A stretch of 64,000 nucleotides of DNA from Novosphingobium sp. KCTC 2891 (GCF_025938155.1 NZ_JAPCZG010000007.1:62001-126000), one strand, 5' to 3'. Shown: positions 27,493-35,793, counted from the stretch's first letter. A program made the numbers and translations. The notes: a model not told the origin generated them from the sequence alone.

Positions 27493-28737
27493 ATGCCCCG
27501 CAAGCTCAGCAACGCCCTAACGCCCTTGGCGGTCAAGAACGCGAAGCCCGGACGCCACGCGGACGGGGGCGGGCTGCACTTGCTGGTGAAAGAAACCGGC
27601 GCGCGGTCATGGGTCTATCGCTTCATGCTCAAGGGCAAGTCGCGCGACATTGGATTGGGCGCGGCTGGACAAGGCGGCATTTCCCTTGCCGATGCCCGCA
27701 CGGCCCGCGATGCCTTGCGGCTTAAGGTGAAGGCGGGGATTGATCCACTGGAGGAACGCCAGCGGGAGGCCACAGAGGCGCTTGCGGCGGCTCAGGCGGC
27801 TGCGATTGCCGGGATGACGTTCAAGGCCGTGGCAGAGGCTTATATTGGCGCGAATGAGGCAAGCTGGCGCAATGACAAGCACCGGCAGCAATGGCGCAAC
27901 ACGCTGGCCAGCTACGTCTATCCCGTCATGGGCGAAATGCCGGTTGCCGACATTGCCACAGCGCATGTGCTGAAAATCCTTGAGCCGATCTGGCAGGACA
28001 AGCCCGAAACCGCCAGCCGCATCCGTGGACGGATTGAAACCGTGCTCGATGCCGCCAAGGCGCGCGGATACCGGCAGGGTGAAAATCCTGCCCGTTGGCG
28101 CGGCCATATCGCGCAAATCCTGCCTGCCCGTTCCCGGCTCACGCGCGGGCACCACAAGGCAATGCCGTATGAGGCAATCCCGGCGTTTATGGGCAAGCTG
28201 CGCGAACGTGAAGCAATGGCAGCGCTTGCGCTGGAGTTTGTCATTCTGACCGCCACGCGCACCAGCGAAGTGCTGGGGGCAACTTGGGCCGAAGTCGATT
28301 TGGACAAGGCAATCTGGACCGTGCCAGCGTCTCGCATGAAGGCGGGCAAGGAACATCGCATTCCCCTGTCCCCGCGCGCCGTCCAGATTCTGGAGGCCGT
28401 TAAACCGCTAGGCAAGGCTACCCTGTTTCCAGCCGACAAGGGCGGCAAGCTGTCCACAATGGCAATGTCGATGCTGCTTCGCCGCATGAAGTTGGAATGC
28501 ACCGTTCACGGCTTCCGTTCGGGCTTCCGCGATTGGGCAGCCGAATGCACCGGCTATGCGCATGAAGTCTGCGAAATGGCGCTGGCCCATGTGATCGGCA
28601 ACAAGTCCGAAGCGGCTTACCGGCGTGGCGATCTATTCGACAAGCGGCGGCGGCTCATGGCCGATTGGGCCACCTATTGCGCCAGCGACGGCGCGGCTGG
28701 TGCCAAGGTTTCGCCAATCCGGGGGGCAGCGGCATGA
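27493..28737 (+). CDS. int: P4-type tyrosine integrase of element 1
   Basis: A 414-residue site-specific recombinase. The N-terminal DUF4102 arm-binding domain contains GRHADGGGLHLLVKETGARS; the core-binding domain has HRQQWRNTLASYVYPVMGEM; catalytic residues are R in TATRTSEVLGATW, HxxR in VHGFRSGFRDWA, H in MALAHVIG and the nucleophile Y in SEAAYRRGD. ATG 27493 is used; an upstream TTG (27472) is possible. It sits 166 bp inside att copy A. The stop overlaps the next ATG (ATGA). It resembles, but is clearly distinct from, the integrase of element 2. Confidence 0.93.
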   Translation: MPRKLSNALTPLAVKNAKPGRHADGGGLHLLVKETGARSWVYRFMLKGKSRDIGLGAAGQGGISLADARTARDALRLKVKAGIDPLEERQREATEALAAAQAAAIAGMTFKAVAEAYIGANEASWRNDKHRQQWRNTLASYVYPVMGEMPVADIATAHVLKILEPIWQDKPETASRIRGRIETVLDAAKARGYRQGENPARWRGHIAQILPARSRLTRGHHKAMPYEAIPAFMGKLREREAMAALALEFVILTATRTSEVLGATWAEVDLDKAIWTVPASRMKAGKEHRIPLSPRAVQILEAVKPLGKATLFPADKGGKLSTMAMSMLLRRMKLECTVHGFRSGFRDWAAECTGYAHEVCEMALAHVIGNKSEAAYRRGDLFDKRRRLMADWATYCASDGAAGAKVSPIRGAAA

Positions 28738-29045
28738 ACGAGTGCAACGTTGTCCTGCCCTTCGCGCTCAAGGATCGCTGGATTGTTACTGTCGAAAGCG
28801 AGCGGCATTTCGTGAAGGTGCGCCATCGCACCCGCTGGTATGCCGTTGCGCGGCGCATAGGCCACGAGGAACGCCGTCACTGGTGTGCCAGTCGCGCTGA
28901 TGCCCTTGTCGTTGCTGGATGGCAGCGGGAAGCTTTCGAGCGTCTGGCTTGGGCTGAGCAATTCAAGGCTCAGTATGACCGGTTGCCAGCGGTAAGACAG
29001 GCAGAGGTTGACGCTTATTTGGCAAACCTACGGGGGCAAGAATGA
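28734..29045 (+). CDS. Hypothetical protein coupled to integrase 1
   Basis: A 103-residue cytoplasmic protein. It overlaps the integrase stop by 4 bp and the next gene by 4 bp (ATGA at each end). It is rich in Arg, Trp and Glu with a helical second half (AEQFKAQYDRLPAVRQAEVD). No family recognised. The overlaps argue that it is a real gene co-translated with the integrase. Confidence 0.65.
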   Translation: MNECNVVLPFALKDRWIVTVESERHFVKVRHRTRWYAVARRIGHEERRHWCASRADALVVAGWQREAFERLAWAEQFKAQYDRLPAVRQAEVDAYLANLRGQE

Positions 29046-29788
29046 GCTTTGCCGATGATGCAGAATTTGCCGCATTCCTCGGCAGGGATCACATGCTGCT
29101 GGCAGTCACGCCGGAAGCCGTCGCCAGCGCTATGGTGGGCTTCGCTCTTCCACTTTCGCCGGGCAAAGAATTGGATTGGCTGGCAATGGCTGTGCGCAGG
29201 GCGCTTGGCATTTCCATTCCTAACGTTAGCGACGGTCCGGAACGACCCTCCAACGCAGAATTTCGCGACGAACTTGTCTCGTTAGCGGAGCGAGCGACCG
29301 AGACGTGGATCGCGATATTCCAGCGCTCGCCAGAGGCTGATTCCAGATTGTGGGATGAGGCTTTCAACCAATGGGAGGGGTGTAATGCGCTTGCGGCTGG
29401 GGACGACCCAGAATTTGAGTACAACCGCTTTCGCGCTGCTTTGGCAGAGTTGAACTGGCTCTCCAGCTTTCTCGGCAAGGCGGTGAAGGGAACAGAGCAG
29501 CAAAAGCCAAACTGGCGCGCCGCTGAGCGAAAGCGTATCAGAGTGCAACGAGGCCTTTACCTTGCACCGATTTTTGAAGCCGCCTTTGGCACGGTAGTTT
29601 CGGCAAATAATTGGCCGAGTGGCGTTCACCGTGCACCATCAGCATTCATGGATTTTTATCAGCGCATGGTTGCGCTGGCGTTCGGGGAACAGAGGACACC
29701 TGACCTATCGGGTGTATTGAAGGCGGTTTGCCGTATGCATCGGCAGTATCCGACAACATTTGCCGATGGCGTGATACCTGGCCTGTAG
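29042..29788 (+). CDS. Hypothetical protein, third gene of the integrase transcript
   Basis: A 248-residue soluble protein starting MSFADDAEFAAFLGRDHMLL. It is acidic in the first half, with tryptophan-rich stretches (WDEAFNQWEGCNALAAGDD). Third-position GC is lower than in the surrounding chromosome, as expected for acquired DNA. It begins inside the stop of the previous gene. No domain recognised. As the non-backbone gene of this element it may be cargo, such as a defence function (inference only). Confidence 0.6.
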   Translation: MSFADDAEFAAFLGRDHMLLAVTPEAVASAMVGFALPLSPGKELDWLAMAVRRALGISIPNVSDGPERPSNAEFRDELVSLAERATETWIAIFQRSPEADSRLWDEAFNQWEGCNALAAGDDPEFEYNRFRAALAELNWLSSFLGKAVKGTEQQKPNWRAAERKRIRVQRGLYLAPIFEAAFGTVVSANNWPSGVHRAPSAFMDFYQRMVALAFGEQRTPDLSGVLKAVCRMHRQYPTTFADGVIPGL

Positions 29789-29902
29789 TGGGGCGCAAGC
29801 TGCTCTGAAACCAACGGTAACGATCCCCACCACAGCTGTGCCGGTTAGCGGCATGTCCCTGCTTGGCCGCATTTGTCGCGGCGGACAGGAAGGGACAATT
29901 CC

Positions 29903-30088
29903 ATGAAAAAAGCATACGGCACCTTGCCGGAGGCCGTGCAGTATTCGGGCATGTCGCGTACCTCGATCTATGAGGCGTTGAAGCGCGGCGATCTCATGGC
30001 TCGCAAGGCCGGACGGCGCACGTTGATCTCGTTTGCCGACCTCGAAGCCTATCTGGCCAGCCTCCCCACCTATCAGGCGGGAGCATGA
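29903..30088 (+). CDS. AlpA-like helix-turn-helix regulator/excisionase
   Basis: A 61-residue MerR/AlpA-type winged HTH: GTLPEAVQYSGMSRTSIYEA, then LKRGDLMARKAGRRTLISFA and the DLEAYLASL end, the standard excisionase-family pattern. ATG 29903 has AGGAAGGGACA upstream. It begins a chain of five genes joined by ATGA overlaps that leads to the HUH protein. In related elements AlpA proteins activate int or aid excision. Confidence 0.85.
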   Translation: MKKAYGTLPEAVQYSGMSRTSIYEALKRGDLMARKAGRRTLISFADLEAYLASLPTYQAGA

Positions 30089-30279
30089 GCGATGGCAGCA
30101 GATATGCGAAACGCCGGGGTGCAGCCCGGCGTCTCACGCAATCAACTTCGCGGCTGGTTGCATTCGCCCTGTACCGCATCGGAGTGGCAGGCTCAAACGC
30201 TTTCCTCCCGTTTCTGCCTGTCGCCTTGGATGGCGCGGGATATGGCGCGGCTCTGCTTTGGGGAGGGCCGTTGCGATGA
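30085..30279 (+). CDS. Small hypothetical protein in the AlpA-HUH chain
   Basis: A 64-residue frame (MSDGSRYAKRRGAARRL start): basic N-terminus and a hydrophobic second half (VAFALYRIGVAGSNAFLPFL). It is chosen over an overlapping frame (30092-30283) because its start and stop make exact ATGA overlaps with both neighbours and its third codon positions are GC-rich. No family recognised. Confidence 0.45.
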   Translation: MSDGSRYAKRRGAARRLTQSTSRLVAFALYRIGVAGSNAFLPFLPVALDGAGYGAALLWGGPLR

Positions 30280-30479
30280 CTGAGCAGCCTTTTCCCGATC
30301 ACCGGGCAGCGGCACTTGCCCTGCTTAACGTCAATCACCGGCTCAGTCGCAAGGCCGGGCAATTCCTTGGCCAGCTTGCAGTCGATTCCACGCCCATGAG
30401 CGAAGCGCAGGCCGATTGGCTGGCCAAGCTACTGGACCGCGCAGGCTTGCCGCCGATGGCAGAGGGAGGCGCAGCATGA
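30276..30479 (+). CDS. Small hypothetical protein in the AlpA-HUH chain
   Basis: A 67-residue protein (MTEQPFPDHRAAALALLNVN start). The part GQFLGQLAVDSTPMSEAQAD and WLAKLLDRAGLPP is the pattern seen in small phage-type proteins of unknown role. ATGA overlaps at both ends. Confidence 0.6.
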   Translation: MTEQPFPDHRAAALALLNVNHRLSRKAGQFLGQLAVDSTPMSEAQADWLAKLLDRAGLPPMAEGGAA

Positions 30480-30766
30480 GCACCTATCCCGATGCACCGG
30501 GGCACCGGAACGTGGAAACCTCGATTGCCGCTGCCGATGCCCTTGCCCCCAAGCTGGGGCGGCTCCAGCGCATGGCAGAGGGCGCAATCCGCGATGCTGG
30601 CGCGCATGGCCTTACAGCCGATGAACTGGCGGCACGGCTCGATATGGACCGCTGGTCAATCCAGCCGCGCACGAGCGAATTGAAACGCAAGGGGCTTATC
30701 CGTGACAGCGGGCAGCGCAGGCCGAATTGCACCGGCAAACTGGCCATTGTCTGGATCGCCGCATGA
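30476..30766 (+). CDS. Small winged-helix protein
   Basis: A 96-residue protein. The middle reads AIRDAGAHGLTADELAARLD followed by MDRWSIQPRTSELKRKGLIR: a winged-helix DNA-binding fold of the type found in phage replication regions. ATG 30476 has GAGGGAGGCGCAGC upstream and overlaps the stop before it. It probably works with the adjacent HUH protein (inference). Confidence 0.7.
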   Translation: MSTYPDAPGHRNVETSIAAADALAPKLGRLQRMAEGAIRDAGAHGLTADELAARLDMDRWSIQPRTSELKRKGLIRDSGQRRPNCTGKLAIVWIAA

Positions 30767-31590
30767 TCGCAGCCGCCATGTCTAAGACGCCACAGAGCGC
30801 CCGGCATGGCGGCGCTTTGAAACTCCACCGGGATTGCGGTTTCGGTGGAGTTTCAATTGCACCGCTCCCGCCGCAATCGCCCGCAAATCCGCCGATTGCC
30901 CGAACTGGCACGGCGCTTGCGATTAATTACCTTACCTCTGGTGTGGCAGCCCTTTCCGCTGGAGGCACTGGCAGAGGCGGCGCGCGCAACCGTGCCGACC
31001 GGGAAAGCCATGCACTGACAGCCGCTCAGATTGGCAATCTCAAGGCCGCTGAGCGCCATGCCGAAAAAATCGGGCTGCCGTTCACCCGCATGATCTCGAT
31101 TCACTGGCAGGCGGCTGGAGTGCCATTGGCGGGCATGGCGAAGGCGACCTATCGCTTTACCGACCTCCTGACAAAGGCGCTGGCCCGGCATGGCAGCGGC
31201 ACGGCATGGCTCTGGACGCATGAAAACGTCCCCGGCAACGGCCATGACAAGGGCGGTCATTGTCACTTGCTCGCCCATGTGCCTGCCGATCTGGTGCCCG
31301 TTGTTACGGCGCTGCAACGGGGCTGGCTTCGCCGGATCGCCGGGCAGCCCTACCGGGCGCGCGTGATCCACAGCAAACCGATAGGCGGGCGGCTGGGGCT
31401 GGAGGCAGGCAATCCCGATCTCCACGCCGTCAATCTGGAGGCCGCGCTTGCCTATGTCCTGAAAGGGGCAAGCCTTGAGGCCGCGTCACAATTCGGCCTG
31501 GAGCGGCTGGAACCGGGCGGGCGCGTGATCGGCAAGCGTTGCGGCACCTCTCAAAACATCGGCGCGAAGGCGCGAAACGCAAAGGACTGA
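30763..31590 (+). CDS. HUH-endonuclease-like replication protein of element 1
   Basis: A 275-residue protein. The core has GGHCHLLAHVPADL, in which HCH fits the His-hydrophobe-His metal motif of rolling-circle initiators and relaxases, and later LEAALAYVLKGAS, a YxxK helix like motif III of Rep proteins. The end contains GRVIGKRCGTSQNIG, a conserved tail in similar alphaproteobacterial proteins. ATG 30763 overlaps the previous stop. The HUH assignment is by motif only. Confidence 0.5.
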   Translation: MIAAAMSKTPQSARHGGALKLHRDCGFGGVSIAPLPPQSPANPPIARTGTALAINYLTSGVAALSAGGTGRGGARNRADRESHALTAAQIGNLKAAERHAEKIGLPFTRMISIHWQAAGVPLAGMAKATYRFTDLLTKALARHGSGTAWLWTHENVPGNGHDKGGHCHLLAHVPADLVPVVTALQRGWLRRIAGQPYRARVIHSKPIGGRLGLEAGNPDLHAVNLEAALAYVLKGASLEAASQFGLERLEPGGRVIGKRCGTSQNIGAKARNAKD

Positions 31591-31592
31591 CA

Positions 31593-32288
31593 ATGGCGAA
31601 AAAGGCGAAGGCCAATCCCGACGATGGACTGGTGGCACCGGGCGAAACCGGCAAGCTCGAAGTGGAAAAGCGGACAGACGAAAAAATCGGGCGGACGCTG
31701 GCCCGGATCACGCTGGACCCGCAAACCCGCAATGCCAATTTGGCAATGTCGTTCGGCTCGCAAATGTTTGGCGACCAGCTCAAGCCCGATATTGCCGAAA
31801 GCAGCGCCGTGCTGGCGGAGGAAATTCAGCGGGCCATGAAGGGCGACCTATCGCTGGCCAGTCGCATATTCACCTCGCAAGCGATCTCGCTGGACGCGCT
31901 CTTTACCGACATGGCCCGGCGCTCAGGCAACAACATGGGCCATTATCCCGACGCGGCGGACAGATACATGCGGCTGGCGCTCAAAGCCCAAGCTGCCTGC
32001 CGTTCCACGCTGGAGGCACTGGCAAGGCTCCACCAGCCGCGCGAGCAAACCGTCAAGCATGTGCATGTGAACGAAGGCGGGCAGGCCGTGGTTGCCGATC
32101 ATTTCCACCAGCACACGGGGGACCGGGAAAATGGAAAATCAGTCAAACAATCCGATGCAACCGGCCCCGCTGGCGCAATCGCCGCGCTGCCTAGCCCGGA
32201 CCCGTTCGGGAGCGGAGTGCCAGTCTCCGGCGGTGAAGGGCAAGCGCCGTTGCCGGATGCACGGCGGCACGAATCCGGGCGCACCTAG
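31593..32288 (+). CDS. Hypothetical protein of element 1
   Basis: A 231-residue protein, MAKKAKANPDDGLVAPGETG at the start, with a long helical middle (AVLAEEIQRAMKGDLSLASR then MARRSGNNMGHYPDAADRYM). Proteins with this pattern are common in proteobacterial prophages and islands, without known function. ATG 31593 is 2 bp after the HUH gene stop. Its last 158 bp overlap the next gene in another frame. Confidence 0.65.
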   Translation: MAKKAKANPDDGLVAPGETGKLEVEKRTDEKIGRTLARITLDPQTRNANLAMSFGSQMFGDQLKPDIAESSAVLAEEIQRAMKGDLSLASRIFTSQAISLDALFTDMARRSGNNMGHYPDAADRYMRLALKAQAACRSTLEALARLHQPREQTVKHVHVNEGGQAVVADHFHQHTGDRENGKSVKQSDATGPAGAIAALPSPDPFGSGVPVSGGEGQAPLPDARRHESGRT

Positions 32289-32391
32289 GGGCAACCGCAA
32301 CGCCCGAAAGCATGGCGGCTATTCTGCCAAGGCAAAGGCAGCGGCCCGATACGTGAAGGAAATTGCGCGGCTGGTGCGCGAAACGCCATGA
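32131..32391 (+). CDS. Small HGG-motif protein (GAPRGNRNARKHG type)
   Basis: An 86-residue basic protein containing CRMHGGTNPGAPRGNRNARK and HG, a motif typical of a small, uncharacterised protein family near phage and island genes. Four cysteines (CLART, AECQS, RCRMHG) suggest zinc binding. ATG 32131 starts inside the previous gene (158-bp overlap). Last gene of element 1. Confidence 0.75.
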   Translation: MENQSNNPMQPAPLAQSPRCLARTRSGAECQSPAVKGKRRCRMHGGTNPGAPRGNRNARKHGGYSAKAKAAARYVKEIARLVRETP

Positions 32392-32707
32392 CCTGAATTT
32401 GATTGGCTTGCATCCCGCGCTTTTCGGCGCTTTCGGTCAATTGCCCGTTGCCAGTCATTTTTAACGGGAAAGCTACCATTGCCGCGAAGGCGCGGCTTAC
32501 TAGCATTTCTAGCCGCGATTTGTCGCGTAGGGTGTGTATCGAACTGCACCCGCACCAGCCGGGAGAGTCGCCCGATCTGGCCTAGCCGCCCTGCAATCCC
32601 GTTCCGGCAGCATTGTGAGGCTAAGCGCCTAGCGCGGGGCCTATCGGGGAGCGGTTATGGGAACGCCGCCGATTTACTGCGAAAAAAGCAATAAAATCAA
32701 CGAATGA
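32392..32707. other. Non-coding right end of element 1 with an inverted arm site
   Basis: No gene seen. TTATGGGAACGC at 32655-32666 is the exact inverse of the 12-mer beside integrase 1 (27434-27445), and CCCGTTCCGG lies at about 32597. These look like integrase arm-binding sites. The sequence then becomes AT-rich up to att copy B. Confidence 0.5.
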
Positions 32708-32725
32708 TGGCGGAGACGGAGGGAT
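32708..32725 (+). repeat. att copy B (18 bp of tRNA-Ser 3' end), junction of elements 1 and 2
   Basis: TGGCGGAGACGGAGGGAT, identical over 18 bp to 53173-53190 in the tRNA-Ser gene, in the same orientation. It comprises the CCA, discriminator, acceptor strand and part of the T-stem. Confidence 0.88.
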
Positions 32726-32772
32726 GCAATTCACATTGATAATAATAGAATTTTTCTTCATTAAGTCCAACT

Positions 32773-32791
32773 GCCATAATTACCGCCATAA
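32773..32791 (+). promoter_or_regulatory. Candidate arm-type sites of integrase 2 (left end)
   Basis: GCCATAA at 32773-32779 and again at 32785-32791 (12-bp period). The same pair with the same period and orientation occurs at 53027-53045 next to integrase 2. It lies 50-80 bp inside att copy B, in AT-rich DNA without genes (32726-32891). Confidence 0.55.
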
Positions 32792-32891
32792 CTTCAATTG
32801 GCAAACGCCGATGTGCCCTAGCGACCACCAATGAACGGAAAATCGACTGAGGCGGATTCCATTGGCCCCAGAAGAGTGGACAACCCACATC

Positions 32892-34202
32892 TCAAAAATC
32901 TAAACTTTGCAGCTCGTTGTCGGGATCCTCGGTCATCCAGCGGACATCAATTCCAGTGATCCGATGCACGGCGACGCTGCCTTCACGCAGTTTCAGAGCT
33001 GGATCAGGCCCCAGCATGTTCTGGAGGCTGGGGCGAACGTATCCCGCCCCATCGTCCCACAAGCCGGAGAGAGCCGCGCGGGATAGCTTATCTTCGGGTT
33101 CGTCAGTCCCACCATCTATGAGCGCGGCCTCGCCGAAGAGAGCGATGTTGCGACCGCCGGGCCGCTGCGCCGATCCATAAACTATGCCGTCGATTCGGGA
33201 GCCGGTTCCCTTCGCTTCCGCTGCCAGAGCCACATGGATGAACTCCGAGACTGCTTGGGTGGGTACGTAGTCAAGCACCTCATCGTCCGGGAGGATTGGT
33301 CTGGTGATCTCTTCTTGGAACACTTGCATGAACCGCCATTGATCAAGCCTTTTCTGGCGAACGGGCGAGAATATCGATCTGTTCGCGACCTCGTTCGTGA
33401 AGCGAGTCATATCCAGCACTGTGATGGGGCGAAGCAGATCGAATGCGGCAGTGACGGCCCAGCTACCTACCGGAGGTCTAATTTCCGCCAGACACGTTTC
33501 GATATCGAAGGCTCCGTAGAAACAAGCGACTCCTGGGGCATTCAATCGGCCAGCTCGGCGCAGCCGCTCTGGCGGTGGACCTAGTTCTGCCGCTGGCGCG
33601 GCGCATGCCTTTGCCCTCTCGGCTTCAGTATCGCGGCGGCGAGCGCGATACATTGTCCAGCCCTTTTCGCTGGGGCTGACAGTGTAGATGGGGGACTGCC
33701 CACTGCTGTCTTTTTGGTGCTCGAGATCGGAGAAAATCTCCCTTAACCAACCTTGACCACGCTGGGAGAAGAAGCGTTGCTGATGGACAATGTCGTATTT
33801 GAAACGGTCCCACATTTCGTGCAGAGGATTGTAGGTGGTTTCATATTTAACGAAGGTTTGATTGTCGTCATAGAACGGCTCCCCACCCTTGCGCATGTCG
33901 TAGTCTTCGGAGTTCTCGAGTTCGGCTTTAACTGCTTGTAGTATGTCCTCGCTCTCAGGTTGTACCAGTCCTTCGATCAATTCAGGTAAGGTAGCTCCCT
34001 CGTTCACGTATGGGTTTGAGTCAGCCCAGCCGTAGTTACTCCTGATCGCACCATCGATGCGATCGATAACCACCGCATCGGGGATGCCCTTGCGCGATGG
34101 GTGGAAGTCACACTTCACACCATCTGGGTAGCTTGGGCGCGCCTTGATCAACAAAGAACGGAGCGACTTGTCGCCAAAGCATTCCGGGCAGAAATGGGTC
34201 AT
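32892..34202 (-). CDS. HEPN/RES-type protein with RES NAD+-degrading toxin domain
   Basis: A 436-residue protein. The N-terminus (FCPECFGDKSLRSLLIKARP) with a CxxC pair matches the HEPN/RES N-terminal domain. The RES domain covers about residues 195-380 and keeps the three name-giving residues: Arg in WTMYRARRRD, Glu in CLAEIRPPVG and Ser in VYGSAQRPGGRN. RES toxins break down NAD+ by phosphorolysis or hydrolysis and are normally neutralised by an Xre-type antitoxin; none is adjacent here. ATG 34202 starts the Cys motif; an in-frame extension reaches 34283. It lies 43 bp downstream of the AlbA_2 gene on the same strand, so a two-gene operon is likely. Confidence 0.8.
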   Translation of the reverse strand: MTHFCPECFGDKSLRSLLIKARPSYPDGVKCDFHPSRKGIPDAVVIDRIDGAIRSNYGWADSNPYVNEGATLPELIEGLVQPESEDILQAVKAELENSEDYDMRKGGEPFYDDNQTFVKYETTYNPLHEMWDRFKYDIVHQQRFFSQRGQGWLREIFSDLEHQKDSSGQSPIYTVSPSEKGWTMYRARRRDTEAERAKACAAPAAELGPPPERLRRAGRLNAPGVACFYGAFDIETCLAEIRPPVGSWAVTAAFDLLRPITVLDMTRFTNEVANRSIFSPVRQKRLDQWRFMQVFQEEITRPILPDDEVLDYVPTQAVSEFIHVALAAEAKGTGSRIDGIVYGSAQRPGGRNIALFGEAALIDGGTDEPEDKLSRAALSGLWDDGAGYVRPSLQNMLGPDPALKLREGSVAVHRITGIDVRWMTEDPDNELQSLDF

Positions 34203-34245
34203 TTCGATCTTTCGGTGGTTGGGCAGTTGAAAAGTCCGGTGGGAG

Positions 34246-35793
34246 TTAGCCGGTCGGGACCTTCGGCCCGTATTCCACCTCATCTAGTCGAGATGCTGCG
34301 CGCCGTATGCATGTGAGAAGCTCTCGGTCGCCATCGCTAGCTTCCCAGAGCTTTAAGCATTCGCCCAACAGCGAGTGGAACTGATCGAAGGTGTCCGCAT
34401 CGGCTTCAGTCATGCCCGTCAGTGCCAAGCAAATCGCTTTGGCCTGGCTCAAGTCGCTAACTTCAAGGTTGGGTGTGCTCACGATCCGGTTGAAGGTGGT
34501 CAAGCGGTTGCCACCAAGCTTTGCATGCAACGTCCGCTTCCCGTTAAGGAGCTTGATCAATTCGGCCCGGCACTTGGGCTTGGCATTCTTGTTCGACCTT
34601 AGTGCGCTTGCAGCTTCCTTACGGGTCTTTCCGGCGAGGTGCAGATAGTAGAAAACGGGTGAAATCCATCCAGCCTCGTGACTGACCTGCCGGAAGTACG
34701 CAAATGGCTGCTCGACCGCATTGCGGCCTATGAAGTTCCGCAGGATCGCTTCGACGGTGATTTCCTCACGAACTGTTCGGACGGGCAGAACGCTTCCCAC
34801 GGGTGCGACCTGAGCGTCGCCAACGACCTTCAGGGTTGGCGCACCATCAACCTCGTCGAATGCCCCCTCCTTGATGAACTTGATCTGCTCCAACGACGCG
34901 GGATCGATCAGTATTGGCCGCTTGCCACCTTCCAACTGCCCGTCTGCGAGGTTCGCAACGAGTGCGTTCCCCGGTCCCAGTTCAAGCAGGCGCTGGACCA
35001 TTGGCAATATGGCCTCCCGGCTTCGCAGGTCTCGCTCGTCAAGAATGGCGCGTAGGTCTGCATAGCTGATCGCCTTTGTCTCCCCGGAATAGCGGTAATA
35101 GATGGCCCCCTCGATCACGTCGCCTTCGTTTTTGCACGCGATGACGGGCTTCGAGGTATGCGGTTCGACGTGGATTATCCCGACCTTCAATCCATCAAGC
35201 TGGATCGTGGCAACTTCGAACCTCGGTGTAGGGGCCAGGGCCGAGCGGATGGTCTGGCTAAACTTGTTCTGGTCCGTTACCGCAAACCGGTCATCGGCCA
35301 GCCCGCAGACCTCGAAAGCATGGGGTAGGTCCTTGACGCCGAACAGGAGGTACCCGCCTCTATTGTTAGCGAACCCGGCGATGGTCTTCAGTGGCTTGCT
35401 GAAGTTACGGATATTGAAGTTCTCCTTGCACTCGAACTCGTCGCTCTCCCCCTTGGCGAAGAACCACCGCCCATCGGCCTCCCGCCGGAAGAAAGACCTC
35501 AAAGTGCTATCATCCATCGGCAGAGCCGGAACAGCCAATGCGCCTTCAATCTCGACCACCGTTGCGGTCGGTTCCGCCGAGGTGAAGTTGGAGAGGAACT
35601 CGGTTAGTTCGGCATCGGTGGCCTTAGCAACCTCAGGGCCATACTTTCCCTGCCTGATGCCGGTGATACGACCGGAGTTCACCGGGCGATCCTGCCGGTT
35701 GAAGTAGAACTGGATAGAATTGTTCGCCATGCCACGCATGAGCATGGCCTTGATCAGGCCAATCTCGGGATCAGTAATGCTGCGTTTGCCCAT
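34246..35793 (-). CDS. AlbA_2/Schlafen-like ATP-binding protein with N-terminal HTH
   Basis: A 515-residue protein. Residues 1-60 (ITDPEIGLIKAMLMRGMANN and then RPVNSGRITGIRQGKYG) look like a DNA-binding HTH. Residues 115-260 form an AlbA_2/Schlafen domain: ESDEFECKENF, then KTIAGFANNRGGYLLFGVKD, the diagnostic motif, and VIEGAIYYRYSGETKAISYA. The C-terminal half (EEITVEAILRNFIGRN onward) is unrecognised. AlbA_2 proteins occur as regulators and in antiphage systems. It is divergent from the type III methyltransferase gene with 229 bp between, and in operon with the RES gene. Confidence 0.85.
   Translation of the reverse strand: MGKRSITDPEIGLIKAMLMRGMANNSIQFYFNRQDRPVNSGRITGIRQGKYGPEVAKATDAELTEFLSNFTSAEPTATVVEIEGALAVPALPMDDSTLRSFFRREADGRWFFAKGESDEFECKENFNIRNFSKPLKTIAGFANNRGGYLLFGVKDLPHAFEVCGLADDRFAVTDQNKFSQTIRSALAPTPRFEVATIQLDGLKVGIIHVEPHTSKPVIACKNEGDVIEGAIYYRYSGETKAISYADLRAILDERDLRSREAILPMVQRLLELGPGNALVANLADGQLEGGKRPILIDPASLEQIKFIKEGAFDEVDGAPTLKVVGDAQVAPVGSVLPVRTVREEITVEAILRNFIGRNAVEQPFAYFRQVSHEAGWISPVFYYLHLAGKTRKEAASALRSNKNAKPKCRAELIKLLNGKRTLHAKLGGNRLTTFNRIVSTPNLEVSDLSQAKAICLALTGMTEADADTFDQFHSLLGECLKLWEASDGDRELLTCIRRAASRLDEVEYGPKVPTG

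Larger units (their letters stand above)
27314..32725. mobile_element. Element 1: small tRNA-Ser-targeted integrative element
   Basis: About 5.4 kb bounded by a 14-bp (27314) and an 18-bp (32708) copy of the tRNA-Ser 3' end. Content: P4-type integrase, two genes overlapping it in series, an AlpA-like regulator, three small genes, an HUH-type replication-like protein and two more small genes. Integrase arm-like motifs (CGTTCCC family) occur just inside both ends, including a 12-bp inverted pair. No capsid, portal, terminase or conjugation gene is recognised. It resembles a phage satellite or a replicating integrative element in build; type is inference. Confidence 0.75.

Noticed and set aside
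30092..30283. 63-codon frame in element 1
   Set aside because: Overlapping frame 30085-30279 has exact ATGA overlaps at both ends and better third-position GC.
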